Source: Candidatus Saccharimonadota bacterium
GTDB lineage: Bacteria > Patescibacteriota > Saccharimonadia > Saccharimonadales > UBA4665
Length of the DNA: 64,000 nt
Assembly: GCA_002746885.1 (NCBI GenBank)
Contig: PDRS01000006.1
Coordinates: 186,001-250,000 of the forward strand
Reading direction: 5' to 3'
This document shows positions 1 to 9,473 of this stretch, in pieces; positions within the stretch are counted from its first letter, which is position 1, and every line of letters starts with the position of its first letter. Both the position numbers and the translations under genes were made by a program. A model generated the notes under the pieces. The model was not told where the DNA came from and did not search any database. It worked only from the letters and a program-made list of their open reading frames with translations.

Positions 1-45
1 GAATTATTGCACGATACTCGAAAAAATGTTAGGTTGTTCAACAAT

Positions 46-846
46 ATGAACAACATCGATGACCTACAATCAAAACTTGTCCAGCTCGGTCTCCGCCTCG
101 ACGAGGCAAAAATCTACCTCGCACTTCTCGAAAAACCGGCAACACATCTTGAGCTCGCCCGTCAAACGGGAGTCAACCGTACAAGTATTTATCGTATCGC
201 TGACGAGCTGAAGAAGCGCGGTCTCATAGCTATGACCACCCGAGATAACGGCAAGCGATTGTCTGCCAGCCCGCCAGAACATCTAGAGATAGAACTGGTC
301 AACAAAACCCAAAAAGTTGCTGCTCAAAAACGCGCCTACAACGACTCGATCGCCTATTTGCGAGACATATATACTGGTAAAAGCCAGCAAAACGCCAATT
401 CGTTTGCTGTCAAAACGTACAATGGGATCGACGGCATAAAACAGATGCTGTGGAATGAGTTAAAAACAAAAAGTAAAACTATACTGCTCATTGGATCGGC
501 GAATATTGACGAACTAGTAGACGATGCCGCCTGGGCAGAACGACACCGCGAACGAACCGTAGAGGCTGGCCATTCACTGCGCGAATTGCGCACACCAGAA
601 AACAGCAGCCGTGCCTTCACGCAAAACCAGCATTTTATGAAAATATACCAGGAGCGGACTATCAACGATTCCCTGCTACCCATCTCTGGCCAGATCACTA
701 TTTACGACCAGACTGTCGCTATCTACAACTGGCAAAACAACGTTCGTGTCGGAGTCGAAATCGTTAGCGCATCGTTTGCCGAGACGTTGCGTTCCGTGTT
801 TAACCACTACTGGGACTTAGCGTCGGCCGAGACTGAGCAGCATTGA
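46..846 (+). CDS. TrmB-like winged-helix transcriptional regulator (start uncertain, ORF opens at 7)
   Basis: N-terminal wHTH (LRLDEAKIYLALLEKPATHLELARQTGVNRTSIYRIADELKKRGLI) plus C-terminal effector-like region. Confidence 0.7.
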   Translation: MNNIDDLQSKLVQLGLRLDEAKIYLALLEKPATHLELARQTGVNRTSIYRIADELKKRGLIAMTTRDNGKRLSASPPEHLEIELVNKTQKVAAQKRAYNDSIAYLRDIYTGKSQQNANSFAVKTYNGIDGIKQMLWNELKTKSKTILLIGSANIDELVDDAAWAERHRERTVEAGHSLRELRTPENSSRAFTQNQHFMKIYQERTINDSLLPISGQITIYDQTVAIYNWQNNVRVGVEIVSASFAETLRSVFNHYWDLASAETEQH

Positions 847-1004
847 TCACCGTGTACTGACAGCACGAGTTCACAAACTTTGCGGAAACTGCCCAACCGA
901 GGACGGTGGCGAGAAAAATCCTGTTGTATTCCTACTGATACGTTGCGGATAGCGGCGCGTTTTGTACACGTCGCCAACATATCAACTGTTATACTGGAAT
1001 CATA

Positions 1005-2057
1005 ATGCCTGAGGTTTTGACATTACCGGGGCTGGTTGACGTGCACGTGCATTTGCGTGAGCCCGGACAAACAGACAAAGAGGACTTTACGAGCGGCACA
1101 CGTGCGGCGCTGGCAGGTGGCTTTACGACACTGTGCGACATGCCCAACAACGCCGAACCCATCACAACGCCAGAACGACTAAAGGCAAAGGTTGCTCTCG
1201 CCAAAACAAAAACCGCCTGCGATATAGGCTTTCACTACGGATCGCTCGGTGATAACCTCGAAACATTCAACGAAGCCGCCAAATACTCGGTAGGACTCAA
1301 GGTATACCTCAACAACACAACGGGCGGCTATACACTTGACCCCGCCCGTCTCAAAGAGATTTATGCCGCGTGGCCGCGCGAGCAAGTGGTTTTGCTCCAT
1401 ACCGAGGAGGATACTATCGATATCGCCATCGAATCACTGGAGGGCCTCGACCGCCCAGTGCATGTTTGCCACATGCCAAGCCGCGAGATGTTACAAAAAA
1501 TCATCGCCGCAAAGCAAAAGGGCATACCAGTAACCTGCGGTGTTACGCCGCACCACATGTTTTTGACCGAAAACGACAGAAATCGACTCGGCGTATACGG
1601 TATGATGAAGCCCCCGCTCAAAACACAAGCAGACCAAGACTTCTTATGGGAACATCTCGATGACATAGATATTTTTGAGAGCGACCATGCACCACACACA
1701 CGCGCAGACAAAAAAGCTGGCGCATTTGGCGTACCGAACCTCGACACTACGTTGCCGTTGCTCCTGAAGGCACGCGCCGAGGGAAAGGTTACGCTGAGTC
1801 AAATAGTCGAAAAATGCTACGCCAAGCCAAACGAACTTTTTGGTCTGAAGGGCGACGACACGACATATGTCGAAGTGACGATGAAACCGTATGTTATACG
1901 AAATGCCGACCTACAAACCAAATGCGGCTGGTCGCCATTCGATGGCGTCGAAGTCCCTGGACGCGTCAGTAAGGTTGTCCTGCGTGGCCAGACCGTTTAC
2001 GAAAACGGCCAGTTTCCTACCGAGCCAGCGGGTACAATTCTCGCCCCCTTCTCTTAA
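1005..2057 (+). CDS. pyrC: Dihydroorotase
   Basis: GLVDVHVHLREPGQTDKEDFTSGTRAALAGGFTTLCDMPN amidohydrolase signature; ESDHAPH motif. Confidence 0.92.
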   Translation: MPEVLTLPGLVDVHVHLREPGQTDKEDFTSGTRAALAGGFTTLCDMPNNAEPITTPERLKAKVALAKTKTACDIGFHYGSLGDNLETFNEAAKYSVGLKVYLNNTTGGYTLDPARLKEIYAAWPREQVVLLHTEEDTIDIAIESLEGLDRPVHVCHMPSREMLQKIIAAKQKGIPVTCGVTPHHMFLTENDRNRLGVYGMMKPPLKTQADQDFLWEHLDDIDIFESDHAPHTRADKKAGAFGVPNLDTTLPLLLKARAEGKVTLSQIVEKCYAKPNELFGLKGDDTTYVEVTMKPYVIRNADLQTKCGWSPFDGVEVPGRVSKVVLRGQTVYENGQFPTEPAGTILAPFS

Positions 2058-2170
2058 GACGCCGTACGGCACAAAACAGGTGCGGCCACAGACTGGCTTT
2101 GTAGACTTCCCGTGAGAGCGAGTGTTATTTGACGAAGCGAAGTACGCAACCAAGACTGCACAGCAGTACA

Positions 2171-3091
2171 TCACCTCTGGCTAAAAAGATGGCTCAGCAG
2201 TGCCATTCGCGCATACACGCCATTGTGCGATTGCCGAAAATACGCTGCTCGCGGATCAGCATCGACGCCAGGCGTTATTTCTACTACGCGCGGTAGCGGG
2301 TGCATTACGACAGATTTATCTTTCATGTTCGCCACGACACTTTCATCGATAACGAAACTGTCCTCCACGCTCGGGTCTTCCAGCCGTTCTTTTTGCAGAC
2401 GCGTCCAGTAGACTACATCCGCCTGCCTGGCTGCTTCGTTGACATCTTCTGTTTCGCTGAAAGCGATACCTTTTTCTTGCAAGAGCGCCTTAATGTCTTC
2501 ACCGATCTGCAGTTGCGGTACGGATACAAACGTAAAGCTCGTACCTTTGTACTGCGCCATGACCTGTGCCAGCGAACGCACTGTACGCCCATGTGCCAGA
2601 TCACCACCCATCACAATGTTTAGCCCTTCTAGCGTCCCCATTTCCCGCCAGATAGTGTACACATCCAACAAAGCCTGTGTTGGGTGTTCGCCCGTACCGT
2701 CTCCAGCGTTAATGACAGGCACCGGACTGGCTGCTTGCGCGCGGTCAAGAATGCCCGTTTCTTTGTGTCGAATAACGATGACGTCTGCATAACCGGCTAC
2801 GACACGCACCGTGTCTTCTATGGTTTCTCCTTTTATGGCAGAAGAAAACTCCATGGCGTTTTCAGTGCTTACTACGCCCGCCCCCAGGCGCTGTGCAGCA
2901 GACTCGTGACTCAGGCGCGTTCGCGTCGATGGTTCGTAAAACAATGTCGCGACCACTTTGTCCGGATACAATTCACGTAACTGTTTGCGACCGTCAGCTG
3001 ATTCAAGCAGTTGCCGATACTGCTCAGCGCTCTGTATGAGTTCGCTCAAAATTTCCGGCGTAAGCTGCTTCGCCGCCACTAAATGCTGCAT
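2171..3091 (-). CDS. pyrB: Aspartate carbamoyltransferase catalytic subunit
   Basis: FYEPSTRTRLSHESAAQRLG motif, HPTQALLDVYTI, MHPLPRV; SD AGGAGG upstream. Confidence 0.93.
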   Translation of the reverse strand: MQHLVAAKQLTPEILSELIQSAEQYRQLLESADGRKQLRELYPDKVVATLFYEPSTRTRLSHESAAQRLGAGVVSTENAMEFSSAIKGETIEDTVRVVAGYADVIVIRHKETGILDRAQAASPVPVINAGDGTGEHPTQALLDVYTIWREMGTLEGLNIVMGGDLAHGRTVRSLAQVMAQYKGTSFTFVSVPQLQIGEDIKALLQEKGIAFSETEDVNEAARQADVVYWTRLQKERLEDPSVEDSFVIDESVVANMKDKSVVMHPLPRVVEITPGVDADPRAAYFRQSHNGVYARMALLSHLFSQR

Positions 3092-3127
3092 AGACCCTCC
3101 TTTTTCGTACTCTATTGTACTACAGAG

Positions 3128-3655
3128 TTATGCAACCTGAGATTGAAGCGCGCGAGCTGCGCTTAAATCTCGCACAACGCACGCTCGTTGTTCTTCGTCC
3201 GAAGTATGTGCAATCCCTTGCGTATAGCCCGCCTTGAAAAATCGTTGTTGACTGCTTTGTGTCCGACAAAATGCATAGAGGGTCTGTAGCGAGAAGTCTT
3301 CCGGTACATTATTTTCAAAGGACCGTATTACCGCCACCGCAAGACCTTCGCGCCTATGCGCAGGGTGCACCCAGAGCGAGCCGAGCTGTAATGCGCTGTC
3401 AAGCGATATGTTTCTTTCACCCTCATCGAGTGTGATACTCTGAATCGGAAATTCCTCTGGTCGCTTGAGCCGCCCAAAAGCCGCCAACTGATTACCCAGC
3501 GTATACACCACGCTAAGAGGGCTCGCTAGAAGCGTGCGCATATCTACATCCCGCATTTTTGACTCTGCCGCTATTGCATTTGTAAGCTGCTCGGCAATAC
3601 TGTGCGGCGGTGGATTTTCTGGCGAATAAAACTTATGGGTAATAGTTTCGATCAT
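3128..3655 (-). CDS. GNAT-like N-acetyltransferase
   Basis: LGSLWVHPAHRREGLAVAVIRSF resembles acetyl-CoA binding motif A. Confidence 0.65.
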   Translation of the reverse strand: MIETITHKFYSPENPPPHSIAEQLTNAIAAESKMRDVDMRTLLASPLSVVYTLGNQLAAFGRLKRPEEFPIQSITLDEGERNISLDSALQLGSLWVHPAHRREGLAVAVIRSFENNVPEDFSLQTLYAFCRTQSSQQRFFKAGYTQGIAHTSDEEQRACVVRDLSAARALQSQVA

Positions 3656-3938
3656 AGTTTTTCCGTTTGTTAGACTAAAAAGTCTTCGTCATCGCACGAG
3701 GGCGTATGCTTTTGGGATTATTACAAATGCATGCCGCTAAGAGCGCGGGCGGAGCACAAAGCTACTGGCATACATACATCATAAGAGTGTACTATATGCC
3801 ATTGTTTGTAAATTTGCAAAAATCAAATATTTCTTGTCGTATGTGATGATAGGCTCTCCTTGCCTGTGGCTACATAAACAGCTACAGGCCAACTGCAGGC
3901 GCGTTTGCTTTCTGCTGCATTTTTATTTAATAAAATTA

Positions 3939-5699
3939 TTAGCCTAGAATGTTCGTCAGCCCAAGTTCTTTGAGCTGTGTGTCGTCTACGGCAGAGGGTG
4001 ATTGCATCATGACGTCTTGGCCAGAACCGTTCTTTGGAAATGCAACGATTTCGCGGATGTTTGATTCGCCCATCAGCTCCATAAACATACGATCGACACC
4101 ATACGCGAGACCGGCGTGCGGCGGCGCGCCGTATTTGAAAGCATTGATCATGGCGCCGAATTTTTCCTCGACATATTCCTGGCTGAAGCCGAGCTTGGCA
4201 AACACAGCGTGCAGCACGTCTGGGTTGTGGTTGCGCACCCCGCCAGAGCAGATTTCATAGCCGTTCATGACCATGTCGTATTGGTCGGCCAGCAGCGCTA
4301 GTTTTTGCTCGTCGGTCTCGGCTGCCTGGACGGCCTCGAGGCCGCCTTTTGGCATACTAAATGGGTTGTGGCCAAAATCGACTTTGCCGGTCGATTCGTT
4401 GATTTCGTAGAATGGAAAATCGACGATCCAGCATAATGCGATTTTGTCTGGTTTTTTCAGCTCGAAATGGTCGGCAAAGGCAGCGCGCAGCTTGCCAAGC
4501 ACAGGATTAACAACCGAGCGCTTGTCGGTACCAAAGAAAACAGCATCGCCGTCACTGGCACCCAGGCGCTGTTTTAGCGCAGCAAGCTCCGCTTCGCTCA
4601 AAAACTTGACGATCGGGCTTTTAGCCTCGCCATCCTCGTAGGTGATATAGGCCAAGCCGCCGGCGCCCTCGTTTTTGGCGATTTCGGTGAAGTGGTCGAT
4701 TTGTTTGCGGCTCAGGCGAGCGCCGCCTTTGACACAGACTGCTTTGATACATTCGGCTTGTTTGAAGACACCAAATTCGGTGTTCTCGAATATATCGGTC
4801 AGCTCGACCAGCTCCATACCATAGCGCAGGTCAGGCTTGTCTGAGCCGTATTTTTCCATCGCCTCCGAGTACGGAATGCGCGGGATGTCTTCGCCAAATG
4901 TCAGTTTTTTGCCGGCAAACTCGGTCGCCAGCCGCTTGATCAGCGGGTCAAACGTAGTGCGCACTTCCTCGCCGTCTTCGACAAAACTCATCTCGGCGTC
5001 CAGCTGGTAGAATTCGCCGTACAGGCGATCGGCCCGCGGGTCTTCGTCGCGGAAACAGGCTGCCAGCTGGTAATAGCGCGGCACGCCGCCGACCATCAGC
5101 AATTGCTTGAACTGCTGCGGCGCTTGCGGCAGCGCGTAGAACTTACCCGGATGCATACGCGAAGGAATGAGAAAATCACGCGCACCTTCGGGGCTGCTAT
5201 TGGCCAGCATGGGCGTTGTGACCTCGATGAAATCGCGCGATTCTACGTAATCGCGAATGAGCTTGTAGTACTCGGCTCGTTTCCTCAGCATGCGCTGCAT
5301 TTTGGCGCGGCGCAGATCGAGAAAGCGGTAGCGCAGACGAAGTTCTTCGTTTGCTTGAGCTTCAGCAAAAGGCTGAATAGGCAGAGTTTCGGCTCGGTTC
5401 AAAATACGCAGTTCGGTAACTTTCACTTCTATATTACCTGTCGCGAGATTGGGGTTGCGCAGACTTTCTTCTCGTTCCAGTACAGTGCCGGTGACCGTGA
5501 TAACAAACTCGTCACGTAGCTCTTCGGCGATCGAAAAAGCCTCGGCCGCTTCGGGGTTGATGACGAGCTGCAGCAGCCCAGTATGGTCGCGTAGGTCTAC
5601 GAAAATCAGTCCGCCATGGTCGCGGCGCGACTGCACCCATCCCATAACAGTAAGTGTTTGACCGATCTGATTGATAGTTTCAGTAGCAAGAGTTCTCAT
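3939..5699 (-). CDS. aspS: Aspartyl-tRNA synthetase (bacterial type)
   Basis: N-terminal OB fold (VMGWVQSRRDHGGLIFVDLRDHTG), class II motifs, FRDEDPRADRLYGEFYQLDAEMSF, GAPPHAGLAYGVDR. Confidence 0.95.
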   Translation of the reverse strand: MRTLATETINQIGQTLTVMGWVQSRRDHGGLIFVDLRDHTGLLQLVINPEAAEAFSIAEELRDEFVITVTGTVLEREESLRNPNLATGNIEVKVTELRILNRAETLPIQPFAEAQANEELRLRYRFLDLRRAKMQRMLRKRAEYYKLIRDYVESRDFIEVTTPMLANSSPEGARDFLIPSRMHPGKFYALPQAPQQFKQLLMVGGVPRYYQLAACFRDEDPRADRLYGEFYQLDAEMSFVEDGEEVRTTFDPLIKRLATEFAGKKLTFGEDIPRIPYSEAMEKYGSDKPDLRYGMELVELTDIFENTEFGVFKQAECIKAVCVKGGARLSRKQIDHFTEIAKNEGAGGLAYITYEDGEAKSPIVKFLSEAELAALKQRLGASDGDAVFFGTDKRSVVNPVLGKLRAAFADHFELKKPDKIALCWIVDFPFYEINESTGKVDFGHNPFSMPKGGLEAVQAAETDEQKLALLADQYDMVMNGYEICSGGVRNHNPDVLHAVFAKLGFSQEYVEEKFGAMINAFKYGAPPHAGLAYGVDRMFMELMGESNIREIVAFPKNGSGQDVMMQSPSAVDDTQLKELGLTNILG

Positions 5700-5890
5700 G
5701 TGTATTATTCCTTTAGTGCTTAGTGTTTCGGCTACAGCGGGTCGCTATCACGCGCAGCCTCGACCAGGCTGCCCGCCGACCCGTTGATTATCGTTTACGC
5801 GAAAGCACCAATTCATTTTCTCATTCTACCACCCTCCCTGTTCAATCCCTCATTTTCATAACAAATGTGTCGCGATTGCGATGTTTTTGT

Positions 5891-5896
5891 TATAAT
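5891..5896 (+). promoter_or_regulatory. Extended -10 box (TGTTATAAT) 6 nt before ATG of the PaaX-like gene
   Basis: tgttataatttgggcATG read directly. Confidence 0.55.
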
Positions 5897-5902
5897 TTGG
5901 GC

Positions 5903-6415
5903 ATGAAGGTTCGGCCTATTGATTACCGCTTGGATTACCGCAGCAAAAAACATCCGGCACTTATCTTTGTTTTGCGCGGACTTTTGCCCTACACCATGGA
6001 AAACGTTTTACTCAGTTTTAAGCCAGGGCTGTTCTTTGCGGAGCTCGAGAAAGTGTCTGGATACAAACGCTCAACATTAAGCGCGACCTACTACCGTGCC
6101 AAACAGCAAGGTCTCATCGAGCAAGATATTGTCCCGACCCTAACCGAAAAAGGTCTGCAAAAAGTCAGACCCTACACGGCAAAAAAACTTGGAGATCACG
6201 CACGGCTCATTGTGTTTTTTGACATTCCCCAAGACAGAGCCTATGTCCGCGAAAATTTGCGGCGGCTTTTAAAAAATTTGGGCTTTGAAATGATACAGCG
6301 CAGCGTATGGGTAAGCGATATGGACTACCGCAGCGTACTCTTGCAGGCAATAGAAAAGTTCCAACTCCAAGACTGCGTCGAAGTACACGAAAGCCTTCGT
6401 CTTTTCCCGAAGTAG
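5903..6415 (+). CDS. PaaX/Cas2-like domain protein with N-terminal HTH
   Basis: LIVFFDIPQDRAYVRENLRRLLKNLGFEMIQRSVWVS resembles the PaaX C-terminal/Cas2 ferredoxin-like fold; the ORF start at 5723 is upstream of the likely promoter. Confidence 0.7.
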   Translation: MKVRPIDYRLDYRSKKHPALIFVLRGLLPYTMENVLLSFKPGLFFAELEKVSGYKRSTLSATYYRAKQQGLIEQDIVPTLTEKGLQKVRPYTAKKLGDHARLIVFFDIPQDRAYVRENLRRLLKNLGFEMIQRSVWVSDMDYRSVLLQAIEKFQLQDCVEVHESLRLFPK

Positions 6416-6467
6416 CAGCAGCGGGCGCAAAGAGATACGCTCAGAGGTAAGAACAGATAAGAACTAG

Positions 6468-7511
6468 TTAGTCGCGGGTCATAGGGGCGTGCGATGCCGC
6501 GCGGGCGGCATGTTCTTTTTTGGCAGCCGCGGCAGCAACAGCACGGAGGTCGTCGTAGCGGTCAAATTCATCGACGATAAGCTTGCCAATAACCTGTTCC
6601 AACACATCTTCTATTGTGATGATGCCGACGTATTCTTCAAAACTATTCACGACAATAAAGAGATGTTGTTTGGTTTTTAAGAACGCTTGTAGCGTCTGGT
6701 ATAAACTAAAATCTTCGTGAACATATGTAATTTTTTTGCGCATGACGCCTTTCACTTGGCCAGATCGTTCCGTCGAAACAAGATCATGCAAATACAGCAC
6801 GCCGACAATAGTATCCTTTCGTACTTCGTACACGGGAAAACGGCTATGGCCGCTGCCGTGCAGCTCGCCCATAAGTACTGGTCCAACCAATTCGTCTACA
6901 GAAACCGACTTTACTACTCGCTTCGGTATGAGCGCGTCGGCAACTGTTTTATCACCAAAACTCAGCGCGTTGGTGAGTAAATCTATTTCGCCGCTAGGGA
7001 TGCGGTTGTCTGGCTGCGTCTTTTGGGCGTGCAGCAGTTCAACCAGATCTTCTTTTTCGTACAGTCCGCTGTGAAAATGGAGCGGCAGCAGTCGCCTGAA
7101 TGCTTTACTGAGACCGTCAAAAATGGGGTGAAGCCGTTCAAGTAACCATGCCAATACTGGCGAGATTTTGGCGGCAAGCCAAAGGGAGGTTTTACTTGCG
7201 CCGCCTTTTGTTTCTACGAAAAGCACCCCAGCGACTCCTACCACCAATAGCACCGGAACCGCCAACCACATCCCAAGCGCTCGCTCAAGCAGCGCAACTG
7301 CGAGGTATACAAATAACACCATAAATCCGCCCAGCAGCAGCCTGACGCTCAGACCATACGAAACAGAACGATATAACAGCACAGCGACTTCGTCGCCTCG
7401 GCGAGCCCGACGCTTTAGCTCACGGGGCGACACATGACCAAAAGCATGAAATAACACAGCAGTGATAATGGCGGCGCTGGCACAGAGGAGTCCGAGAAGA
7501 AATTGTGTCAC
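6468..7511 (-). CDS. CBS-domain (CNNM/CorC-like) membrane protein
   Basis: N-terminal TM segments, then CBS pair (VADALIPKRVVKSVSVDELVG..., RFPVYEVRKDTIVGVLYLHDL, EEYVGIITIEDVLEQVIG); GTG start. Confidence 0.82.
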   Translation of the reverse strand: MTQFLLGLLCASAAIITAVLFHAFGHVSPRELKRRARRGDEVAVLLYRSVSYGLSVRLLLGGFMVLFVYLAVALLERALGMWLAVPVLLVVGVAGVLFVETKGGASKTSLWLAAKISPVLAWLLERLHPIFDGLSKAFRRLLPLHFHSGLYEKEDLVELLHAQKTQPDNRIPSGEIDLLTNALSFGDKTVADALIPKRVVKSVSVDELVGPVLMGELHGSGHSRFPVYEVRKDTIVGVLYLHDLVSTERSGQVKGVMRKKITYVHEDFSLYQTLQAFLKTKQHLFIVVNSFEEYVGIITIEDVLEQVIGKLIVDEFDRYDDLRAVAAAAAKKEHAARAASHAPMTRD

Positions 7512-7679
7512 CTACACAGTATACCGCACTTCGCTCTAGGTCACATACCCTGTACCATTTCACTAGAAATGCAAGTTTGCTATCACGCTATAGTGAGGTG
7601 CGAGCGAAAACGGCTGACATAGATTGAATTTTGTAGTACCATACGGGTACTATTCAGGTACTACTCTGGAGGATTGATC

Positions 7680-8372
7680 ATGGATAAACGGTTTTTGGCT
7701 ATTTTGGGAGTGATTTTGTTAGCGTTTGGCGGCATTGTGATGGCAAATCATAAGTCGGCTGATACGTCCGGCAACACCAAGGGCGATACCCCCGCGCAAA
7801 CAACGAATCATCTCGCTGGTAAGCTCGACAGCGACGTCGTTCTCGTTGAGTACGGTGATTACCAATGTCCTGCATGTAAGTCCTTCTACCCCGTCACAAA
7901 ACAGGTCAAAGAAAAATATGCAGACCGCGTCCGATACCAATTCCGCAACCTGCCGCTTGTTTCACTGCATCCTAACGCCTTTGCTGGAGCACGTGCAGCA
8001 GAAGCGGCTGCCCTCCAGGATAAATTCTGGGAAATGCACGATCTTTTGTACGAAAACCAAGACCCGCGCGGTGCGAGCGGCTGGGTTGCGAGCAAAGACC
8101 CACTCAGTGATTATTTTGTGGGTTTTGCCAAGCAGCTAGGGCTCGACACGGCAAAGTTTAGGACAGATTTTGCTAGCGGCATCGTCAACAAACGCATCAA
8201 TGCCGACTTTGACTCTTTCAAGGAAACAGGCGAGCAGATGTCTACGCCAACTTTCTTCATCAACGGCAAACGCGTTGATGGCGTCCGGCTTGCTGGCAGC
8301 GACGGCAGACCGTCTGTCGAAAGTTTCAGTCGAGTTCTCGACGAAGCCCTCGCAAATGCAAAATCAGAATAA
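7680..8372 (+). CDS. DsbA-family thiol oxidoreductase (membrane-anchored)
   Basis: YGDYQCPACKSFYP CxxC motif; TPTFFINGKRVDG; N-terminal TM; SD GGAGG. Confidence 0.88.
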   Translation: MDKRFLAILGVILLAFGGIVMANHKSADTSGNTKGDTPAQTTNHLAGKLDSDVVLVEYGDYQCPACKSFYPVTKQVKEKYADRVRYQFRNLPLVSLHPNAFAGARAAEAAALQDKFWEMHDLLYENQDPRGASGWVASKDPLSDYFVGFAKQLGLDTAKFRTDFASGIVNKRINADFDSFKETGEQMSTPTFFINGKRVDGVRLAGSDGRPSVESFSRVLDEALANAKSE

Positions 8373-8546
8373 AAGGCAGCGACGTTTCACCGTCGCAACA
8401 CACCATGGTTACTGCGTGAGCCACGAACGTTGCATTCCGCCTGATACACTATCTCCAAGCAGAAAAGAATGTTGATTGCGACTCGCTAGGTACGCCGCCG
8501 AACAACAATCAACGAATGTAAGCAAACTATTTGGCGTCGATTAAGC

Positions 8547-8639
8547 TTAGTAGTGGATGTACTGCTGCCAGCCGGGCCGCTTGACTCGCACCCGCACCAG
8601 CGATGGCATATCGTACGCTAACTTTACAGGTATGGACAT
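8547..8639 (-). CDS. Candidate 30-aa small basic peptide MSIPVKLAYDMPSLVRVRVKRPGWQQYIHY
   Basis: Perfect SD (AGGAGG) 5 nt before ATG on minus strand; not in the ORF track because it is short. Confidence 0.35.
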   Translation of the reverse strand: MSIPVKLAYDMPSLVRVRVKRPGWQQYIHY

Positions 8640-8862
8640 AATAACCTCCTGGTAGCCTACGTGCCTCGCACTCACAGCAAACTACGCTGTCTGTTTTTGT
8701 ATGTTTTGTAAATAATATTTTTGTATCTATTTGCACCTCGCCATGCAAAAGAACATGCCTTGATTGTATCAAGACGTTTGTGCTTTAGTCAAGGTCAATC
8801 GACTCTGGGTCAGTCGCGAGTGAGCTGCTGCCGCCTGGTCGTTAGTATCTTTTCTGCGTACC

Positions 8863-9456
8863 TCAAATGTATAGCCATTCTTGCTGCGCATATGCTTTGA
8901 CGCTTGCCAAAAGTCCCCGTACAGTGCGTTTTTCTCGCAGCGCTTTTCGGACCTGACTAGAGCTGACTTTTGGCGCGTAGCTTTGTACTATCCTGGCCGC
9001 TCGCGGCGCAACCGGCAAACCCATCACACTCCGCAAAACCGTTTCTTTTGTTTCATTATGGCGCTGTGCTATGCACAACTCTGTTTTCGGTAGCAGCGTT
9101 TTGACATGCGCCCACTGTGCCATGTGCGCCACAACGTCTGAACCGCACAAGAAAACCAACGTAGCGCCTGGGAACTGCCGCATTAGCCGGGGCAAAGTGT
9201 GCGCCACGGAAAACCGCTTGTCTTCGAGCTCTAGCACATGAAGCTGCGCGTGCGGTCGCACCGCCCGTCGAATCATCGTTGTCCTGTGTGCAAAATGCGT
9301 TACTCGACGTTTACCGCGAGGGATTCGTTCTGGCGCAAAATATACGCCGTCTAGCTGTGCTTTTTCGATAGCCTGCAAGGCAAACGAGATATGTCCGCTA
9401 TGTACCGGATCAAAAGTGCCGCTATATATGCCTATGCGCTGCGTACGCTTTGCCAT
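8863..9456 (-). CDS. nadD: Nicotinate-nucleotide adenylyltransferase
   Basis: GIYSGTFDPVHSGHISFALQAIE nucleotidyltransferase motif; C-terminal SSSQVRKALRE. Confidence 0.88.
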   Translation of the reverse strand: MAKRTQRIGIYSGTFDPVHSGHISFALQAIEKAQLDGVYFAPERIPRGKRRVTHFAHRTTMIRRAVRPHAQLHVLELEDKRFSVAHTLPRLMRQFPGATLVFLCGSDVVAHMAQWAHVKTLLPKTELCIAQRHNETKETVLRSVMGLPVAPRAARIVQSYAPKVSSSQVRKALREKRTVRGLLASVKAYAQQEWLYI

Positions 9457-9473
9457 ACTTTTATCTTACACTG

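Noticed and set aside
3840-3900. 10-bp hairpin GCCTGTGGCT/AGCTACAGGC downstream of aspS as an intrinsic terminator
   Set aside because: Stem is good, but no U-tract follows on either strand; function unclear.
5700-5850. T-box leader for aspS
   Set aside because: No T-box sequence (AGGGUGGNACCGCG) or specifier-loop architecture found.
5723-5902. 60-aa N-terminal extension of the PaaX-like ORF
   Set aside because: Spans the divergent aspS leader and the extended -10 promoter; conserved-looking protein begins at MKVRP.
8527-8772. 81-aa minus-strand ORF
   Set aside because: No domain or SD; a shorter ORF in another frame with a perfect SD overlaps it.
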